A stretch of DNA of 64,000 nucleotides from Streptomyces sp. CB02400 (lineage in GTDB: Bacteria > Actinomycetota > Actinomycetes > Streptomycetales > Streptomycetaceae), in assembly GCF_001905725.1 (NCBI RefSeq), contig NZ_LIWB01000001.1, forward strand, positions 989,871-1,053,870, given 5' to 3'. How positions within the stretch are numbered: position 1 is the stretch's first letter; each line of letters opens with the position of its first letter. The notes under the pieces were generated by a model. The model had not been told where the DNA came from, ran no database searches, and was given only the letters and a program-made list of their open reading frames with translations. The position numbers and the translations under genes are program-made. Below are positions 17,531-26,649 of this stretch, in pieces.

Positions 17531-20500
17531 GTGCACAGAAGCAGACTCAAATCCACCCGGACCACGAGACGTCCCAGACTCCGCACCTCTCTCGCCCTGT
17601 TCACCGGCCTGTTGCTGGCCGTGGGCACCCCGGCGACCGTCGCCGGCGCCCACCCGGGCCACCCGGAGCACGACGAGACGGCAGCCGCCGAAGGGCAGTT
17701 CCAGCAGGTACCGCTCGCCAAGGGCGAGCCCGAGATGGGCGAGCCGATGTCGCTCGCCGTGCTCCCGGACCGCAGCGTCCTGCACACCTCGCGCGACGGC
17801 ACACTGAGGATCACCGACCAGGGCGGCGTCACCAAGGTCGCCGGCAAGCTCGACGTCTACAGCCACGACGAGGAAGGGCTGCAGGGCGTCGGCATCGACC
17901 CGGACTTCGAGAACAACCGGGCGATCTACCTCTACTACGCCCCGCCGCTCGACACCCCGGCCGGCGACGCCCCGGAGAACGGCACCGCCGAGGACTTCGA
18001 GAAGTTCGACGGCGTCAACCGCCTCTCCCGGTTCGTCCTCAACCCCAACGGCACGCTGGACATGGCCAGCGAGAAGAAGGTCCTGGACGTCGCGGCCTCC
18101 CGCGGCACCTGCTGCCACGTCGGCGGCGACATCGCCTTCGACGCCGAGGGCAACCTCTACCTCTCCACCGGCGACGACACCAACCCCTTCGCCTCCGACG
18201 GCTACACGCCGATCGACGAGAGGGCGGACCGCAACCCGGCCTTCGACGCCCGCCGCAGCTCCGGCAACACCAACGACCTCCGCGGCAAGATCCTCCGCAT
18301 CAAGGTCGCCGAGGACGGCTCGTACACCGTCCCGGAGGGCAACCTCTTCGCCCCGGGCACCGAGAAGACCCGCCCCGAGATCTACGCGATGGGCTTCCGC
18401 AACCCGTTCCGGATGAACATCGACAAGAAGACCGGCACCATCTACGTGGGCGACTACGGCCCCGACGCGGGCGCCGCCGACCCGAACCGGGGTCCGGGGG
18501 GACAGGTCGAGTTCGCCAAGGTCACCGAGGCGGCCAACTTCGGCTGGCCGTTCTGCACCGGCGACAACGACGCCTACGTCGACTACGACTTCGCCACCGG
18601 CGCCTCCGGCGAGACGTTCGACTGCGCCGCCCCGAAGAACACCTCCCCGCACAACACCGGCCTGGTCGACCTGCCGCCCGCGCAGCCCGCCTGGATCCCC
18701 TACGACGGTGACTCCGTACCGGAGTTCGGCACCGGCTCCGAGTCCCCGATGGGCGGCCCGGTCTACCGCTACGACCCCGAGCTCGACTCCAGCGTGAAGT
18801 TCCCCGAGGCGTACGACGGCGACTTCTTCGCCGGCGAGTTCGGCCGCCGCTGGATCAAGCGGATCGAGCAGAACGAGGACGGCACGGTCGCGACGATCAA
18901 CGACTTCCCGTGGACCGGCACCCAGATCATGGACATGGAGTTCGGCCCCGACGGCGCGCTCTACGTCCTCGACTACGGCGTCTCCTGGTTCCAGGGCGAC
19001 GAGAACTCCGCGCTGTACCGGATCGAGAACGCCGAGGACGGCTTCTCCCCGATCGCCGAGGTCAGCGCGGACAAGACGTCCGGTGCGGCAGGCCTGAGGG
19101 TCAAGTTCACCGGCAGCGCCAAGGACGCCGACTCCCCGGACCTCACCTACAGCTGGGACTTCGGCGACGGCACCAAGGGCGAGGGCCTCACCCCCACCCA
19201 CCGGTACAAGAAGGTCGGCACCTACACCGCGACCTTCACCGCGAAGGACGCCGAGGGCAACACCGGCAACGCCAGCGTCCGGATCGTGGTCGGCAACACC
19301 GAGCCCACGGTGAAGATCACCGTGCCGGGCAACGGCAGCCTGGCCGCCTTCGGCGAGCCCGTGCCGTTCAAGGTGACGGTCACCGACCCCGAGGAGACCA
19401 TCGACTGCTCCAGGGTCAAGGTCGCCTACAGCCTCGGCCACGACTCCCACGCCCACGAGCTGACCAGCGAGACGGGCTGTGAGGGCACCCTCAAGCCGCC
19501 CGCCGGGGACGGCGGTCACGACCCCAACGCCAACATCTACGGTGTCGTCGGCGCCAGTTACACCGATGGCGGGGCCAACGGCCAGGAGGCCCTGACCGGC
19601 ACCGCGCGCACCGTGCTCCAGCCGCTGCACCGCCAGGCCGAGCACTTCACCACCCAGTCGGGCGTGAACACCTTCGACAAGGCCACGGCCAACGGCGGCA
19701 AGACCGTCGGCGACATCAACGACGGCGACTGGATCTCCTTCAGCCCCTACCGCTTCAAGGGCCAGAAGAAGATGACCGTACGGGCCTCCTCAGGCGGCTC
19801 CGGCGGCTTCATCGAGCTGCGCACCGGCTCGCCCACCGGCAAGCTGCACGGCTCGGCGTACATCCCGCCGACGGGCGGTTGGGAGACGTTCCAGGACGTC
19901 GACGTGCCGCTGCGGTCGCTGCCGAAGCGCACCACGGAGATCTACCTGGTCTTCCGGGGCGGCGACGGCGCGCTGTACGACGTGGACGACTTCGAGTTCT
20001 CCACCGAGCCGTTCAAGAAGGGCAAGAAGGTCCTGGTCTTCTCCAAGACGGCCGGCTTCCGCCACGACTCCATCCCGGAGGGCGTCGCCGCCCTGAAGGA
20101 GCTGGGCGCCCCGGCCGGCATCTCGGTCACCGCGACCGAGGAGGCCCGGCAGTTCACCACCGCCAACCTCGCCAAGTACGACGCGGTGGCCTTCCTGTCC
20201 ACCACCGGTGACGTGCTCAACGCCGAGCAGCAGAAGGCGTTCGAGAACTACGTGGCGGGCGGCGGCGGTTACATGGGCATCCACGCCGCCGCCGACACCG
20301 AGTACGACTGGGAGTTCTACGGCGGACTCGTCGGCGCCTACTTCGACTCGCACCCGGCCATCCAGAAGGCCACCGTGCGCGTCCACGACCACGACCACCC
20401 GTCCACCGCGCACCTCGACGACGCCTGGGAGCGCACCGACGAGTGGTACAACTACCGCACCAATCCGCGTGAGCAGGCCAAGGTCCTCGCCACCCTCGAC

Positions 20501-21244
20501 GAGACCACCTACGACGGCGGCACCATGAAGGGCGACCACCCGATCGCCTGGTGCCAGAGCTACGGCGGCGGCCGCTCCTTCTACACCGGCGGCGGCCACA
20601 CCAAGGAGTCGTACGCCGACGAGGCCTTCCGCACCCATCTGCTCGGCGGCATGCAGTACGCCACCGGCCAGGTGAAGGCGGACTGCAAGCCGGACAAGGG
20701 CTACCGGGAGATCTTCAACGGCCAGACCCTGGACGGCTGGAAGCAGGCCGGCCCCGGAAAGTTCGTCGTCAAGGACGGCACCATGGAGTCCGAGGGCGGC
20801 ATGGGTCTGCTCTGGTACCAGGCCAAGGAGCTTCAGTCGTACTCCCTCAAGCTCGACTGGAAGATGCAGGGTGACGACAACTCCGGGATCTTCGTGGGCT
20901 TCCCGGCCTCCGACGACCCCTGGTCCGCGGTGAACAAGGGCTACGAGATCCAGATCGACGCCACGGACGCGGCCGACCGCACCACGGGCTCCGTCTACTC
21001 CTTCAAGTCGGCGGACATCAAGGCCCGTGACCAGGTCCTGCGGCCGCCCGGCCAGTGGAACTCCTACGAGATCAAGGTCCGCGGCGAACGCCTCCAGGTG
21101 TTCCTCAACGGAGTCAAGATCAACGACTTCACCAACAAGGATCCCGAGCGGAGCCTGACCGACGGCTACATCGGCCTGCAGAACCACGGCGCCGACGACC
21201 AGGTCTCCTTCCGGAACATCCAGCTGAAGGAACTGCCCTCCTAG
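17531..21244 (+). CDS. Secreted multidomain protein: sugar dehydrogenase-PKD-CBM6-ThuA-DUF1080
   Basis: This 1237-residue exported protein starts at GTG with a basic region and a hydrophobic signal ending near AGAHPGH (about residue 40). Domains in order: soluble glucose dehydrogenase-like beta-propeller (about 55-500; VLHTSRDGTLRI, GFRNPFRM), PKD (about 505-590; YSWDFGDGT), an Ig-like stretch, CBM6-type sugar-binding module (about 700-828; QAEHFT), ThuA (about 832-1050; FSKTAGFRHDSI, GGGGYMGIHAAAD), and DUF1080 (about 1057-1237; IFNGQTLDGW, DDNSGIFVGFP). DUF1080 members include 3-keto-disaccharide hydrolases. With the importer, Gfo/Idh enzyme and isomerase upstream, extracellular oxidation and cleavage of a glycoside is a plausible role. 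The gene has its own promoter region with the bipartite motif. Confidence 0.85.
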   Translation: MHRSRLKSTRTTRRPRLRTSLALFTGLLLAVGTPATVAGAHPGHPEHDETAAAEGQFQQVPLAKGEPEMGEPMSLAVLPDRSVLHTSRDGTLRITDQGGVTKVAGKLDVYSHDEEGLQGVGIDPDFENNRAIYLYYAPPLDTPAGDAPENGTAEDFEKFDGVNRLSRFVLNPNGTLDMASEKKVLDVAASRGTCCHVGGDIAFDAEGNLYLSTGDDTNPFASDGYTPIDERADRNPAFDARRSSGNTNDLRGKILRIKVAEDGSYTVPEGNLFAPGTEKTRPEIYAMGFRNPFRMNIDKKTGTIYVGDYGPDAGAADPNRGPGGQVEFAKVTEAANFGWPFCTGDNDAYVDYDFATGASGETFDCAAPKNTSPHNTGLVDLPPAQPAWIPYDGDSVPEFGTGSESPMGGPVYRYDPELDSSVKFPEAYDGDFFAGEFGRRWIKRIEQNEDGTVATINDFPWTGTQIMDMEFGPDGALYVLDYGVSWFQGDENSALYRIENAEDGFSPIAEVSADKTSGAAGLRVKFTGSAKDADSPDLTYSWDFGDGTKGEGLTPTHRYKKVGTYTATFTAKDAEGNTGNASVRIVVGNTEPTVKITVPGNGSLAAFGEPVPFKVTVTDPEETIDCSRVKVAYSLGHDSHAHELTSETGCEGTLKPPAGDGGHDPNANIYGVVGASYTDGGANGQEALTGTARTVLQPLHRQAEHFTTQSGVNTFDKATANGGKTVGDINDGDWISFSPYRFKGQKKMTVRASSGGSGGFIELRTGSPTGKLHGSAYIPPTGGWETFQDVDVPLRSLPKRTTEIYLVFRGGDGALYDVDDFEFSTEPFKKGKKVLVFSKTAGFRHDSIPEGVAALKELGAPAGISVTATEEARQFTTANLAKYDAVAFLSTTGDVLNAEQQKAFENYVAGGGGYMGIHAAADTEYDWEFYGGLVGAYFDSHPAIQKATVRVHDHDHPSTAHLDDAWERTDEWYNYRTNPREQAKVLATLDETTYDGGTMKGDHPIAWCQSYGGGRSFYTGGGHTKESYADEAFRTHLLGGMQYATGQVKADCKPDKGYREIFNGQTLDGWKQAGPGKFVVKDGTMESEGGMGLLWYQAKELQSYSLKLDWKMQGDDNSGIFVGFPASDDPWSAVNKGYEIQIDATDAADRTTGSVYSFKSADIKARDQVLRPPGQWNSYEIKVRGERLQVFLNGVKINDFTNKDPERSLTDGYIGLQNHGADDQVSFRNIQLKELPS

Positions 21245-21300
21245 GGCGAACTGCCCTTCTGGGGCTAACTGCCCTTCTGGGGCGAACTGTCCTTCTGGGG
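21229..21300 (+). repeat. Four tandem 18-bp repeats at gene end
   Basis: Four units of consensus GGCGAACTGCCCTTCTGG lie with AACTG starting at 21231, 21249, 21267 and 21285. The first unit overlaps the last codons and stop of the secreted-protein gene; the rest follow it. This looks like slippage expansion of the gene's 3' end. No hairpin or CRISPR-like spacing is present. Confidence 0.75.
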
Positions 21301-21430
21301 CAACCGGAACGGCGGCGGGCGGAGGACGCCGGACCTCCGCCCGCCGTCCCGCCGGGGCCGACGCACCCGGCACCCCGCTCGTCCCCCTCCGGCGCTCGCA
21401 CCAGGTTCGCGTACGACAAGGAGGCTGCCC

Positions 21431-22594
21431 ATGTCCGCCGAACCGTCCCTCCCCGTCCCCTCCCCGGCCCCCCGATTCGGCGTCTGGCTCATCGGGGCAC
21501 GCGGTTCCGTCGCCACCACCGCGATCGTGGGCTGCGCCGCCGTCGCCGCCGGGCTCCACCCGCCGACCGGCATGGTCACCGAGACCGCTCCCTTCACCTC
21601 GTGCGGTCTGCCCTCGCTGTCGTCCCTCGTCTTCGGCGGCCACGACACCGTCGACTGCCCGCTGCCCAAGCGTGCCGAGCACCTCGCCGACGGCGGTGTC
21701 CTGCCGCACGGCCTGCCGTCCGCCGTGCACGCCGAACTCGTCGCCGCCGACCGGGAGATCAGGCCCGGCGGCCCCCCGCCCGGTGACACCGGCCGCACCC
21801 AGGACCAGTGGATCGACGTGTTCGCGGCCGACATCCGCGACTTCGTGCGCCGCCAGGACCTCGCGGGCGCCGTCGTGATCAACGTGGCCTCCACCGAGCC
21901 GGCCCCCACCGACGGCTCCCTGCCGCCCAGCTCCCTCTACGCGGCGGCCGCCCTGCGTGCCGGCTGCCCCTACGTCAACTTCACCCCCTCCACGGGCCTG
22001 CACCACCCGGCGCTGGCCCCGCTCGCCGCCTCCTCGGGCCTGCCGTACGCGGGCCGCGACGGCAAGACGGGCCAGACCCTCCTGCGCTCGGTACTCGGCC
22101 CGATGTTCCTGCAACGCGCCCTCGCCGTGCGCGCCTGGTCCGGCACCAACCTCCTGGGCGGCGGCGACGGCGCGGCCCTGGCCGACCCGGCCGCGGCGGC
22201 GGCGAAGAACGCCGGCAAGGAACGCGTCCTCGCCGACACCCTCGGCACCACTCCCGAGGGCGAGGTCCACATCGACGACGTACCGGCCCTCGGCGACTGG
22301 AAGACGGCCTGGGACCACATCGCCTTCGACGGCTTCCTCGGCGCCCGCATGATCCTCCAGACCACCTGGCAGGGCTGCGACTCGTCCCTCGCCGCCCCCC
22401 TCGTCCTCGACCTGGCCCGACTGACCGTCCGCGCCCGGCAGAAGGGCCTGACCGGCCCGCTGAGCGAGCTGGGCTTCTACTTCAAGGACCCGGTCGGCGA
22501 CGGCCCGTCGTCACTGGCCGAGCAGTACACGGACCTGAGGCACTTCGCCGAACGACTGCGGCCCGCCGCCACCGACCCCAAGGCCCACCGATGA
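21431..22594 (+). CDS. Inositol-3-phosphate synthase family protein
   Basis: This 387-residue NAD-dependent enzyme of the myo-inositol-1-phosphate synthase family converts glucose 6-phosphate to inositol phosphate in known members. It has the N-terminal GVWLIGARGSVATTA motif, VNFTPSTG, GRDGKTGQTLLRS and SWSGTNLLGG-like segments, and FLGARMILQTTWQG. AAGGAGG precedes the ATG. It is the first gene of a tightly coupled ebo-like operon and overlaps the next gene by 4 bp. Classical ebo clusters have a sugar phosphate cyclase (EboD) instead, so this may be a functional replacement. Confidence 0.88.
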   Translation: MSAEPSLPVPSPAPRFGVWLIGARGSVATTAIVGCAAVAAGLHPPTGMVTETAPFTSCGLPSLSSLVFGGHDTVDCPLPKRAEHLADGGVLPHGLPSAVHAELVAADREIRPGGPPPGDTGRTQDQWIDVFAADIRDFVRRQDLAGAVVINVASTEPAPTDGSLPPSSLYAAAALRAGCPYVNFTPSTGLHHPALAPLAASSGLPYAGRDGKTGQTLLRSVLGPMFLQRALAVRAWSGTNLLGGGDGAALADPAAAAAKNAGKERVLADTLGTTPEGEVHIDDVPALGDWKTAWDHIAFDGFLGARMILQTTWQGCDSSLAAPLVLDLARLTVRARQKGLTGPLSELGFYFKDPVGDGPSSLAEQYTDLRHFAERLRPAATDPKAHR

Positions 22595-23838
22595 GCCGCC
22601 CGGCACCCGACGCCCATGACATGCCCGCACGGGGGGAGCCCGCGCGGGACGTGAGCGGGCGGGACGACTCCCCAGGGGCGCGGGACATGCGCGGGCAGGA
22701 CGACTCCCCAGGAGCGCGGGGAACTGCGCGAACAACCACAACGCACCCGCACACGACGGGACGCGTGCAGGACACGCCTGCGCGGGGCGAGTCCGCGCAG
22801 GGCGGCCTCGCGCCGGCAGACGGCCCGGCACCCGGGGACGCTGCCTTGTCCTCCGGCGGCGGCGCCGCGCCCCGCACCGCCCGCTCTCGCTCGGGCCGTG
22901 CGGGCGCGTGGGCGGAACTGCTGCGCCTGCCCGCGCTGTTCACCGTCCCCGGCGACGCCCTGGCCGGTGCGGCGGCGGCCGGTGTGCGCCCCGGGCCCCG
23001 CACCCTGCTCGCCATCGGATCCTCCCTGTGCCTGTACGAGGCCGGCATGGCCCTGAACGACTGGGCGGACCGCGCCGAGGACGCCGTGGAGCGCCCGCAC
23101 CGCCCGCTGCCGTCCGGCCGTGTCCGTCCGGCCGCCGCCCTCACCGCCGCCGGTGCCCTCACCGGCGCCGGACTGGCGCTCGCCGCCGGTGCGGGACGCC
23201 CCGCCCTCGCGGTGGCCGCGCCCCTGGCGGCGACCGTCTGGGCCTACGACCTCGCCCTGAAGCACACGCCCGCCGGTCCCGCGGCCATGGCCGCCGCCCG
23301 CGGACTCGACCTGCTCCTGGGCGCCGCGGCCACCGGCGGCGGCACCCGCGCCGCACTGCCCTCCGCCGCGCTGCTCGGCAGTCACACCCTCGCGGTCACG
23401 GCCGTCTCCCGTCGGGAGACCACCGGCGGATCGGCCCTGGCCCCTCTGGCGGCCCTCGCGACGACGGGGGTGCTGACCCGGCTGGTCACCCACCGCCGCA
23501 CCCGACTCCCGGCAGGCCGGCGGGCAGCAGCCGCCCCCGGCCTGCCGGGCTCCAGCCCCGCCGCGCGCCCGCCCGGGGCCACCGGCGCCCTCGCCACCGT
23601 CCTGGGCGCCGCCTACGCCGCCACGGCCGCCCGCCCGTACTTCCACGCCACGCTCAACCCTTCACCTCCCCTCACCCAACGCGCCGTGGGCGGCGGCGTC
23701 CGCGCCACGATCCCACTCCAGGCCGCCCTCGCCGCCCGCTCCGGCGCGACCGCCACGTCCCTCCTGGTCGCGGCCCTGGCCCCGGCCGGCCGGATGTTCG
23801 CGAGGAGGGCCGGTATGAGGAAGGTGAGCATCACATGA
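22591..23838 (+). CDS. UbiA-type prenyltransferase (EboC-like)
   Basis: This 415-residue membrane prenyltransferase has the aspartate-rich motif LNDWADRAED for Mg-diphosphate binding (about residues 152-161), several Ala/Leu-rich helices, and RGLDLLLGA in the second half. In ebo clusters EboC is thought to attach a prenyl group to a precursor before export. The first 105 or so residues are not part of the fold: they are Gly/Arg/Asp-rich with duplicated DDSPGAR units and are partly encoded by a dispersed repeat at 22703-22757. The start is set by the ATGA overlap upstream, although translation could begin nearer the fold. Confidence 0.85.
   Translation: MSRPAPDAHDMPARGEPARDVSGRDDSPGARDMRGQDDSPGARGTARTTTTHPHTTGRVQDTPARGESAQGGLAPADGPAPGDAALSSGGGAAPRTARSRSGRAGAWAELLRLPALFTVPGDALAGAAAAGVRPGPRTLLAIGSSLCLYEAGMALNDWADRAEDAVERPHRPLPSGRVRPAAALTAAGALTGAGLALAAGAGRPALAVAAPLAATVWAYDLALKHTPAGPAAMAAARGLDLLLGAAATGGGTRAALPSAALLGSHTLAVTAVSRRETTGGSALAPLAALATTGVLTRLVTHRRTRLPAGRRAAAAPGLPGSSPAARPPGATGALATVLGAAYAATAARPYFHATLNPSPPLTQRAVGGGVRATIPLQAALAARSGATATSLLVAALAPAGRMFARRAGMRKVSIT
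22703..22757. repeat. Dispersed Streptomyces-type repeat within the prenyltransferase gene
   Basis: CCCCAGGAGCGCGGGGAACT followed by GCGCGAACAACCACAACG and CACCCGCAC matches a short sequence I know as a common Streptomyces intergenic repeat. A partial copy (GACTCCCCAGGGGCGCGGG) lies just before, at about 22662-22684. Both are read in frame and generate the odd N-terminal extension. Recognised from memory, not by search. Confidence 0.55.
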
Positions 23839-25019
23839 GCCGGAACCCGAACCAGGGCGCGAGCCAGCAGGTGACCGAGGCCGTTCGTGTCCCGGCCCCG
23901 GAGGCGAGCCGGGACACGAGCGGCGGCACGGCTCGGTACGTGAGCCGGGATGCGACCGGGGGCGGTCGTGTTCCGGCTGTGGGGGCGAGTCGGGACGTGA
24001 TGGGTCGCCCGGCCCGGGAGGGGAGCGGCGACGGTCATGGTTTGGGCCGGGGCACGAGCCGGGACGTGAGCCGAGCCGTACGCGTGGACGGGGCCCGGGA
24101 CGTGAACCGGAGTGCCCGTACCCCGCTCCGTTTCGGCTACGGCACCAACGGCCTCGCCGACCTCCGCCTCGACGACGCCCTCGCCCTCCTCGCCGACCTC
24201 GGCTACGAGGGCGTGGGCCTGACCCTCGACCACATGCACCTCGATCCGCTCGCCCCGGACCTCGCCGCCCGCACCCGCCGGGTCGCGCACCGTCTCGACG
24301 AGCTCGGGCTCGGCGTGACCGTGGAGACCGGCGCCCGCTATGTGCTCGACCCCCGCCGCAAGCACGGCCCCTCGCTGCTGGACCCCGACCCGGACGACCG
24401 CGCCCGCCGCGTCGACCTCCTCCTGCGCGCCGTCCGCGTCGCCGCCGACCTCGGCGCGCACGCCGTGCACTGCTTCAGCGGCATCGTCCCCGACGGCACC
24501 GACGAGGACACCGTCTGGAAACGCCTCGCCGAGACCCTCACCCCCGTCCTGGACGCCGCCACCACCGCCGGCGTCCCCCTCGCCGTCGAACCCGAACCCG
24601 GCCACCTCCTCGCCACCCTCGCCGACTTCCACCACCTGCGCCGCACGCTCGGCGATCCCGAGCCCCTCGGCCTCACCCTGGACATCGGCCACTGCCAGTG
24701 CCTCGAACCCCTCCCGCCCGCCGACTGCGTACGCGACGCCGCACCCTGGCTGCGCCACGTCCAGATCGAGGACATGCGCCGAGGCGTCCACGAACACCTC
24801 CCCTTCGGCGACGGCGAGATCGACTTCCCGCCCGTCCTCGAGGCCCTCGCCGCCACCGGCTACCAGGGCCTGACGGTCGTCGAACTGCCCCGCCACTCCC
24901 ACGCGGGCCCCCACTTCGCCGCCCGCTCCCTCCCGTTCCTCCGCCACGCCGCCCCTTCCGTCCCCGTCCCACCGCACGGCGATCCCTCCGCCACCCCCGA
25001 AGGGAGCAGAACCCCATGA
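23835..25019 (+). CDS. TIM-barrel sugar isomerase-like protein of the ebo-like operon
   Basis: This 394-residue xylose-isomerase-like TIM-barrel protein has its conserved part starting near residue 97 (PLRFGYGTNGLADLRLDDA) and carrying metal-ligand positions in VPLAVEPEPGHLL, TLDIGHCQCLE, LRHVQIEDM and LTVVELPRHSH. Residues 1-96 are low-complexity with repeated SRDV/RDVSR units, like the extension of the preceding prenyltransferase. The ATGA overlap with the upstream gene fixes the start only if that extension is truly translated. It is not one of the six classical Ebo proteins. Confidence 0.78.
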   Translation: MSRNPNQGASQQVTEAVRVPAPEASRDTSGGTARYVSRDATGGGRVPAVGASRDVMGRPAREGSGDGHGLGRGTSRDVSRAVRVDGARDVNRSARTPLRFGYGTNGLADLRLDDALALLADLGYEGVGLTLDHMHLDPLAPDLAARTRRVAHRLDELGLGVTVETGARYVLDPRRKHGPSLLDPDPDDRARRVDLLLRAVRVAADLGAHAVHCFSGIVPDGTDEDTVWKRLAETLTPVLDAATTAGVPLAVEPEPGHLLATLADFHHLRRTLGDPEPLGLTLDIGHCQCLEPLPPADCVRDAAPWLRHVQIEDMRRGVHEHLPFGDGEIDFPPVLEALAATGYQGLTVVELPRHSHAGPHFAARSLPFLRHAAPSVPVPPHGDPSATPEGSRTP

Positions 25020-25756
25020 CCCGCCCCCATGTCACCCCGGCCACCCCGGAGGCAGACACCACCGGCGGACCGGCGACCCCCGGTGACGGCACCACCCCCG
25101 CCCTCACCCCGCCCGCCGAACTGCGCCGCCGCCTCGCCGACCGGCTGGGCGGAGCCGCCCGCGCCTGGCTCGACCAGGCCCTGGACGAGGCCGCCACCCA
25201 CCCCGGCACCCACGGGCCCATCTCCGTGTGGGAGCTGCGTCTGGCCGAGGCCGGCCGCCGCTGCGGTCCCGCCCACGCCGACGCCGCCCGCGTCCTCATC
25301 CTGCACGCGGCCCACGCCGACGCCGACGCCCTGACCCGGGTCTACTTCCAGGGCACCGCCGACGAACGCCGCGCCGTCCTGCACGCCCTGCCGCACCTCG
25401 TGCCCGACGGCCCCGGCGCCCTCCCGCTCGTCGAGGACGCCCTGCGCACCAACGACACCCGGCTCGTCGCCGCCGCCCTCGGCCCCTACGCCGCCCGGCA
25501 CCTGGACGCCCACGCCTGGCGGCACGCGGTCCTGAAGTGCCTGTTCACCGGTGTCGGCCTCGACCACGTGGCGGACCTGGCCCGGCGCGCCCGGGGCGAC
25601 GGCGAACTCGCCCGCATGCTCGGCGACTACGCCGCGGAACGCACCGCCGCCGGCCGCGCCGTCCCCGAGGACCTGCACCGCGTCCTGGCCCTGACCGAGT
25701 CCGCCCCCGCCACCCCGCCGCACGGCACGGACGACCCCCACGGCAAGGAGTCCTGA
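25016..25756 (+). CDS. eboA: EboA-domain protein
   Basis: This 246-residue alpha-helical protein has no known catalytic motif. A disordered Pro/Thr/Gly N-terminus (about 35 residues) precedes the domain (LRRRLADRLGGAARAWLDQAL, YFQGTADERRAVLHALPHL, YAARHLDAHAWRHAVLKCLF). The GADERR...LP...NDTRLVAAALGPYAA layout is that of EboA, the protein of unknown function in ebo clusters. Overlaps of 4 bp upstream and TGATG downstream indicate coupled translation with its neighbours. Confidence 0.78.
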   Translation: MTRPHVTPATPEADTTGGPATPGDGTTPALTPPAELRRRLADRLGGAARAWLDQALDEAATHPGTHGPISVWELRLAEAGRRCGPAHADAARVLILHAAHADADALTRVYFQGTADERRAVLHALPHLVPDGPGALPLVEDALRTNDTRLVAAALGPYAARHLDAHAWRHAVLKCLFTGVGLDHVADLARRARGDGELARMLGDYAAERTAAGRAVPEDLHRVLALTESAPATPPHGTDDPHGKES

Positions 25757-26646
25757 TGCGCATCTTCGACCCCCACATCCACATGACGTCGCGCACCACC
25801 GACGACTACGAGGCCATGTACGCCGCGGGCGTCCGCGCCGTCGTCGAGCCCTCCTTCTGGCTCGGCCAGCCCCGCACCTCCCCGGCCTCCTTCCTCGACT
25901 ACTTCGACGCCCTCCTCGGCTGGGAACCCTTCCGCGCCGCCCAGTACGGCATCGCCCACCACTGCACGCTCGCCCTCAACCCCAAGGAGGCGAACGACCC
26001 GCGCTGCACGCCCGTCCTCGACGCGCTGCCCCGGTATCTCGTCAAGGACAACGTGGTGGCCGTCGGCGAGATCGGCTACGACTCCATGACCCCCGCCGAG
26101 GACACCGCCCTCGCCGCCCAGCTCCAGCTCGCCGCCGACCACGGCCTGCCCGCGCTGGTGCACACCCCGCACCGCGACAAGCTCGCCGGGCTGCGCCGCA
26201 CCCTGGACGTGGTCCGCGAGTCCGCCCTGCCCACCGACCGCGTCCTGGTCGACCACCTCAACGAGACCACCGTCAAGGAGGCCAAGGACAGCGGCGCCTG
26301 GCTCGGCTTCTCCGTCTACCCGGACACCAAGATGGACGAGGAGCGGATGGTCTCCATCCTGCGCGCCTACGGCCCCGAGCAGGTCCTGGTGAACTCCGCC
26401 GCCGACTGGGGGAGGAGCGACCCCCTCAAGACCCGCAAGGTCGCCGACCTGATGCTCGCCGAGGGCTTCACCGAGGACGACGTCGACCGGGTGCTGTGGC
26501 GCAACCCCGTCGCCTTCTACGGACTCAGCGGCCGCCTGAACCTCGACGTCGACGCCACCGACGCCACCCACGAGGGCAATTCCATCCTGCGCGGCGCACC
26601 GAGAGACGAGCCCCAGCCGGCCGGCGCCCCCGCCACGGAGGCGTGA
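25756..26646 (+). CDS. eboB: TatD-family metal-dependent hydrolase (EboB-like)
   Basis: This 296-residue amidohydrolase-fold protein has the N-terminal metal motif FDPHIHMTS, Glu in VVAVGEIGYD, His in ALVHTPHRD and VLVDHLNE, and Asp in NSAADWGRSD. This is the TatD-like member found in ebo clusters. Its start overlaps the EboA stop (TGATG). Substrate is unknown for the family in this context. Confidence 0.85.
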   Translation: MRIFDPHIHMTSRTTDDYEAMYAAGVRAVVEPSFWLGQPRTSPASFLDYFDALLGWEPFRAAQYGIAHHCTLALNPKEANDPRCTPVLDALPRYLVKDNVVAVGEIGYDSMTPAEDTALAAQLQLAADHGLPALVHTPHRDKLAGLRRTLDVVRESALPTDRVLVDHLNETTVKEAKDSGAWLGFSVYPDTKMDEERMVSILRAYGPEQVLVNSAADWGRSDPLKTRKVADLMLAEGFTEDDVDRVLWRNPVAFYGLSGRLNLDVDATDATHEGNSILRGAPRDEPQPAGAPATEA

Positions 26647-26649
26647 GCC

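Noticed and set aside
21229..21300. Tandem repeats as a possible CRISPR array
   Set aside because: Units are 18 bp and directly abutting with no spacers, and no cas genes are nearby.
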